Assembly: GCA_963824985.1 (NCBI GenBank)
Contig: CAWGRQ010000008.1
Location: 1 to 64,000, forward strand
Source: JAFNAG01 sp963824985
GTDB taxonomy: Bacteria > Acidobacteriota > UBA6911
Direction: 5' to 3'
DNA: 64,000 bases
Part shown: positions 62,745 through 64,000 of the stretch, piece by piece
How positions within the stretch are numbered: position 1 is the first letter of the stretch
Layout: each line of letters begins with the position of its first letter
Notes under the pieces: model-generated
Database searches by the model: none
What the model saw: the letters and a program-made list of their open reading frames with translations, nothing else
What the model was told of the DNA's origin: nothing
Position numbers and translations under genes: made by a program

Positions 62745-64000
62745 ATGCGAAAACGCCCCCCCTCCTCTGCCCGCGGGCTCGATGACATGCCCCCTCGCGA
62801 GATTGTTGCCGAGCTCGACCGCTATGTGGTCGGGCAGCTCGAAGCCAAAAAAGCGGTTGCCATTGCCCTGCGCAATCGGGTCCGGCGCCAGAAGCTGGAT
62901 CCGGAGATGGCCGAGGAGGTTGCCCCGAAGAACATCATCATGATCGGCCCGACTGGGGTCGGCAAAACGGAAATCGCCCGCCGGCTGGCCCGGCTGGCCA
63001 ATTCTCCCTTTCTCAAGGTGGAGGCCACCAAGTTTACGGAAGTCGGTTATGTCGGGCGCGACGTCGAATCCATGATCCGCGACCTGGTCGAGACCGCCGT
63101 GGACATGGTTCGCATGGAGCGGCTGGCGGAAGTCGCGGAGACAGCGGAACGCAACGCCGAAGAGCGGGTGCTAGACCTGCTGCTGGCGGCGCTCGAACCG
63201 ACCCCCGGGGAACGCAGTTCCGGCGATCCTGGCAAGGACCTTGACCGGGTGGAACGAATACGTGACAAGCTGCGCCGGCGCCTGCATACCGGCGCGCTGG
63301 ATCGCCGCCTCATCGAAATGGAAGTGCGCGAGCATCCGGTCAGCCCCTTCGCATTCCAGGTTTTTGAAGGGGCGAGCATGGAAGAGATTCAGTTCAATAT
63401 GAAAGACCTGATCTCGGGCATGATGGAAGGCAAACCCAAAAAACGCCGCATGACGGTCGACGAGGCCCTGGATTACCTCGAGCAGGAGGAGGAGCAGAAG
63501 CTGATCGATATGGAACAGGTCGCGCGGACCGCCCTGGATCGCGTCGAGGACAACGGCATTATCTTCCTTGATGAAATCGACAAGATCGCCGGGCGCGAAA
63601 GCGGGCATGGTCCGGACGTTAGCCGGGAGGGCGTGCAGAGAGACATCCTGCCGATCATAGAAGGTACCAATGTCAGTACCCGCTATGGCATGGTCCGTAC
63701 GGATCACATCCTGTTCATAGCCGCCGGCGCATTCCACGTGTCGAAACCTTCCGATCTCATTCCCGAGATCCAGGGACGCTTTCCCATCCGGGTCGAGATG
63801 GCGACGCTGACGGAAAAGGACTTCGTGCGCATCCTCAAGGAGCCGCAAAATGCCCTGATCAAGCAATACGTCGCGCTGCTCGGGACCGAGGGAGTGAAAC
63901 TCCGCTTTTCCGAGGAAGCCATCCGGGAAATCGCGCGCCTGGCATGCATCGTCAATGACAGTTCGGAAAATATCGGCGCTCGGCGCCTGCACACTATCCT
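62745..64000 (+). CDS. hslU: HslU, ATPase subunit of HslVU protease (runs off window)
   Basis: About 418 codons of an AAA+ unfoldase are present and the frame is open at the edge. PREIVAELDRYVVGQLEAKK is the family start, Walker A is GPTGVGKTE (68-76), then KFTEVGYVGRDVESMIRDLV. The intermediate I-domain lies at ~110-250. Walker B is GIIFLDEIDKI and SREGVQRDILPIIEG follows. The window ends near the sensor-2 motif GARRLHT. The ATG at 62787 matches the usual family start better than that at 62745; neither has a strong ribosome site. Confidence 0.94.
   Translation, partial: MRKRPPSSARGLDDMPPREIVAELDRYVVGQLEAKKAVAIALRNRVRRQKLDPEMAEEVAPKNIIMIGPTGVGKTEIARRLARLANSPFLKVEATKFTEVGYVGRDVESMIRDLVETAVDMVRMERLAEVAETAERNAEERVLDLLLAALEPTPGERSSGDPGKDLDRVERIRDKLRRRLHTGALDRRLIEMEVREHPVSPFAFQVFEGASMEEIQFNMKDLISGMMEGKPKKRRMTVDEALDYLEQEEEQKLIDMEQVARTALDRVEDNGIIFLDEIDKIAGRESGHGPDVSREGVQRDILPIIEGTNVSTRYGMVRTDHILFIAAGAFHVSKPSDLIPEIQGRFPIRVEMATLTEKDFVRILKEPQNALIKQYVALLGTEGVKLRFSEEAIREIARLACIVNDSSENIGARRLHTI

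Overview
The window looks like a chromosome segment of a Gram-negative, GC-rich bacterium, most probably from the Acidobacteriota. The main pointers are a full-length ADOP-type (acidobacterial duplicated orphan) permease with no ATPase, a TonB-like protein with a long cytoplasmic N-terminus, many secreted peptidases, TPR-rich membrane proteins and an IPT/TIG surface protein. The assignment rests on gene style only, because there is no rRNA or marker tree here. I see no rRNA, tRNA, CRISPR array or prophage.

Region 1 (1-12.2 kb) is a secreted-peptidase and signalling block. It holds the start of an S9-type peptidase (minus), a tandem M16 pair (one catalytic, one without the zinc motif and probably a lipoprotein), an RsbU-like PP2C phosphatase, a relic of an FtsX permease, an intact ADOP permease, and an 898-residue fusion of an M28 aminopeptidase to an M19 dipeptidase. 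Region 2 (12.4-22.1 kb) has a polyprenyl-phosphate-mannose-synthase-like GT2 divergent from a GT-C/TPR membrane protein, a thioredoxin-fold protein, an exported tricorn protease and an ABC-F ATPase broken by a frameshift.

Region 3 (22.2-26.3 kb, minus) is a zinc/manganese uptake operon of outer-membrane barrel, solute-binding protein and permease. The permease has a HEAT-like tail and no ATPase gene is present. Region 4 (26.5-35.3 kb, minus) holds a 2-oxoglutarate:ferredoxin oxidoreductase operon (korDABC order) ending in a 980-residue protein with two nucleotidyltransferase-like motifs, laid out like GlnE. Upstream on the same strand lie a CBS protein, a ClpX-like ATPase with a frameshifted N-terminus, and a helical protein with a histone-like basic tail.

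Region 5 (35.5-45 kb) contains LD-carboxypeptidase, spmA/spmB, an IPT/TIG surface protein, a divergent membrane pyrophosphatase, MscL with a zinc-ribbon tail, and a TonB-like/ExbD pair. Region 6 (45.2-53.2 kb) is an envelope module: MprF overlapping a sensor kinase, an OmpR-type regulator overlapping a membrane-TPR protein, then a processive GT2. Region 7 (53.4-60.3 kb) has a MocA-like nucleotidyltransferase, an M14 carboxypeptidase with an amidohydrolase-like tail, a small exported protein, a GAF-GAF-PAS-GGDEF protein and an AlaX-type editing protein. Region 8 (60.4-64 kb) is a decayed Y1 transposase between inverted repeats, followed by hslV and the start of hslU.

Several gaps carry hairpin-forming repeats of at least three families, some in more than one copy. 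Single-base frameshifts in two otherwise well-preserved genes (ABC-F and ClpX-like) may be assembly errors; the transposase has at least three and looks truly decayed.
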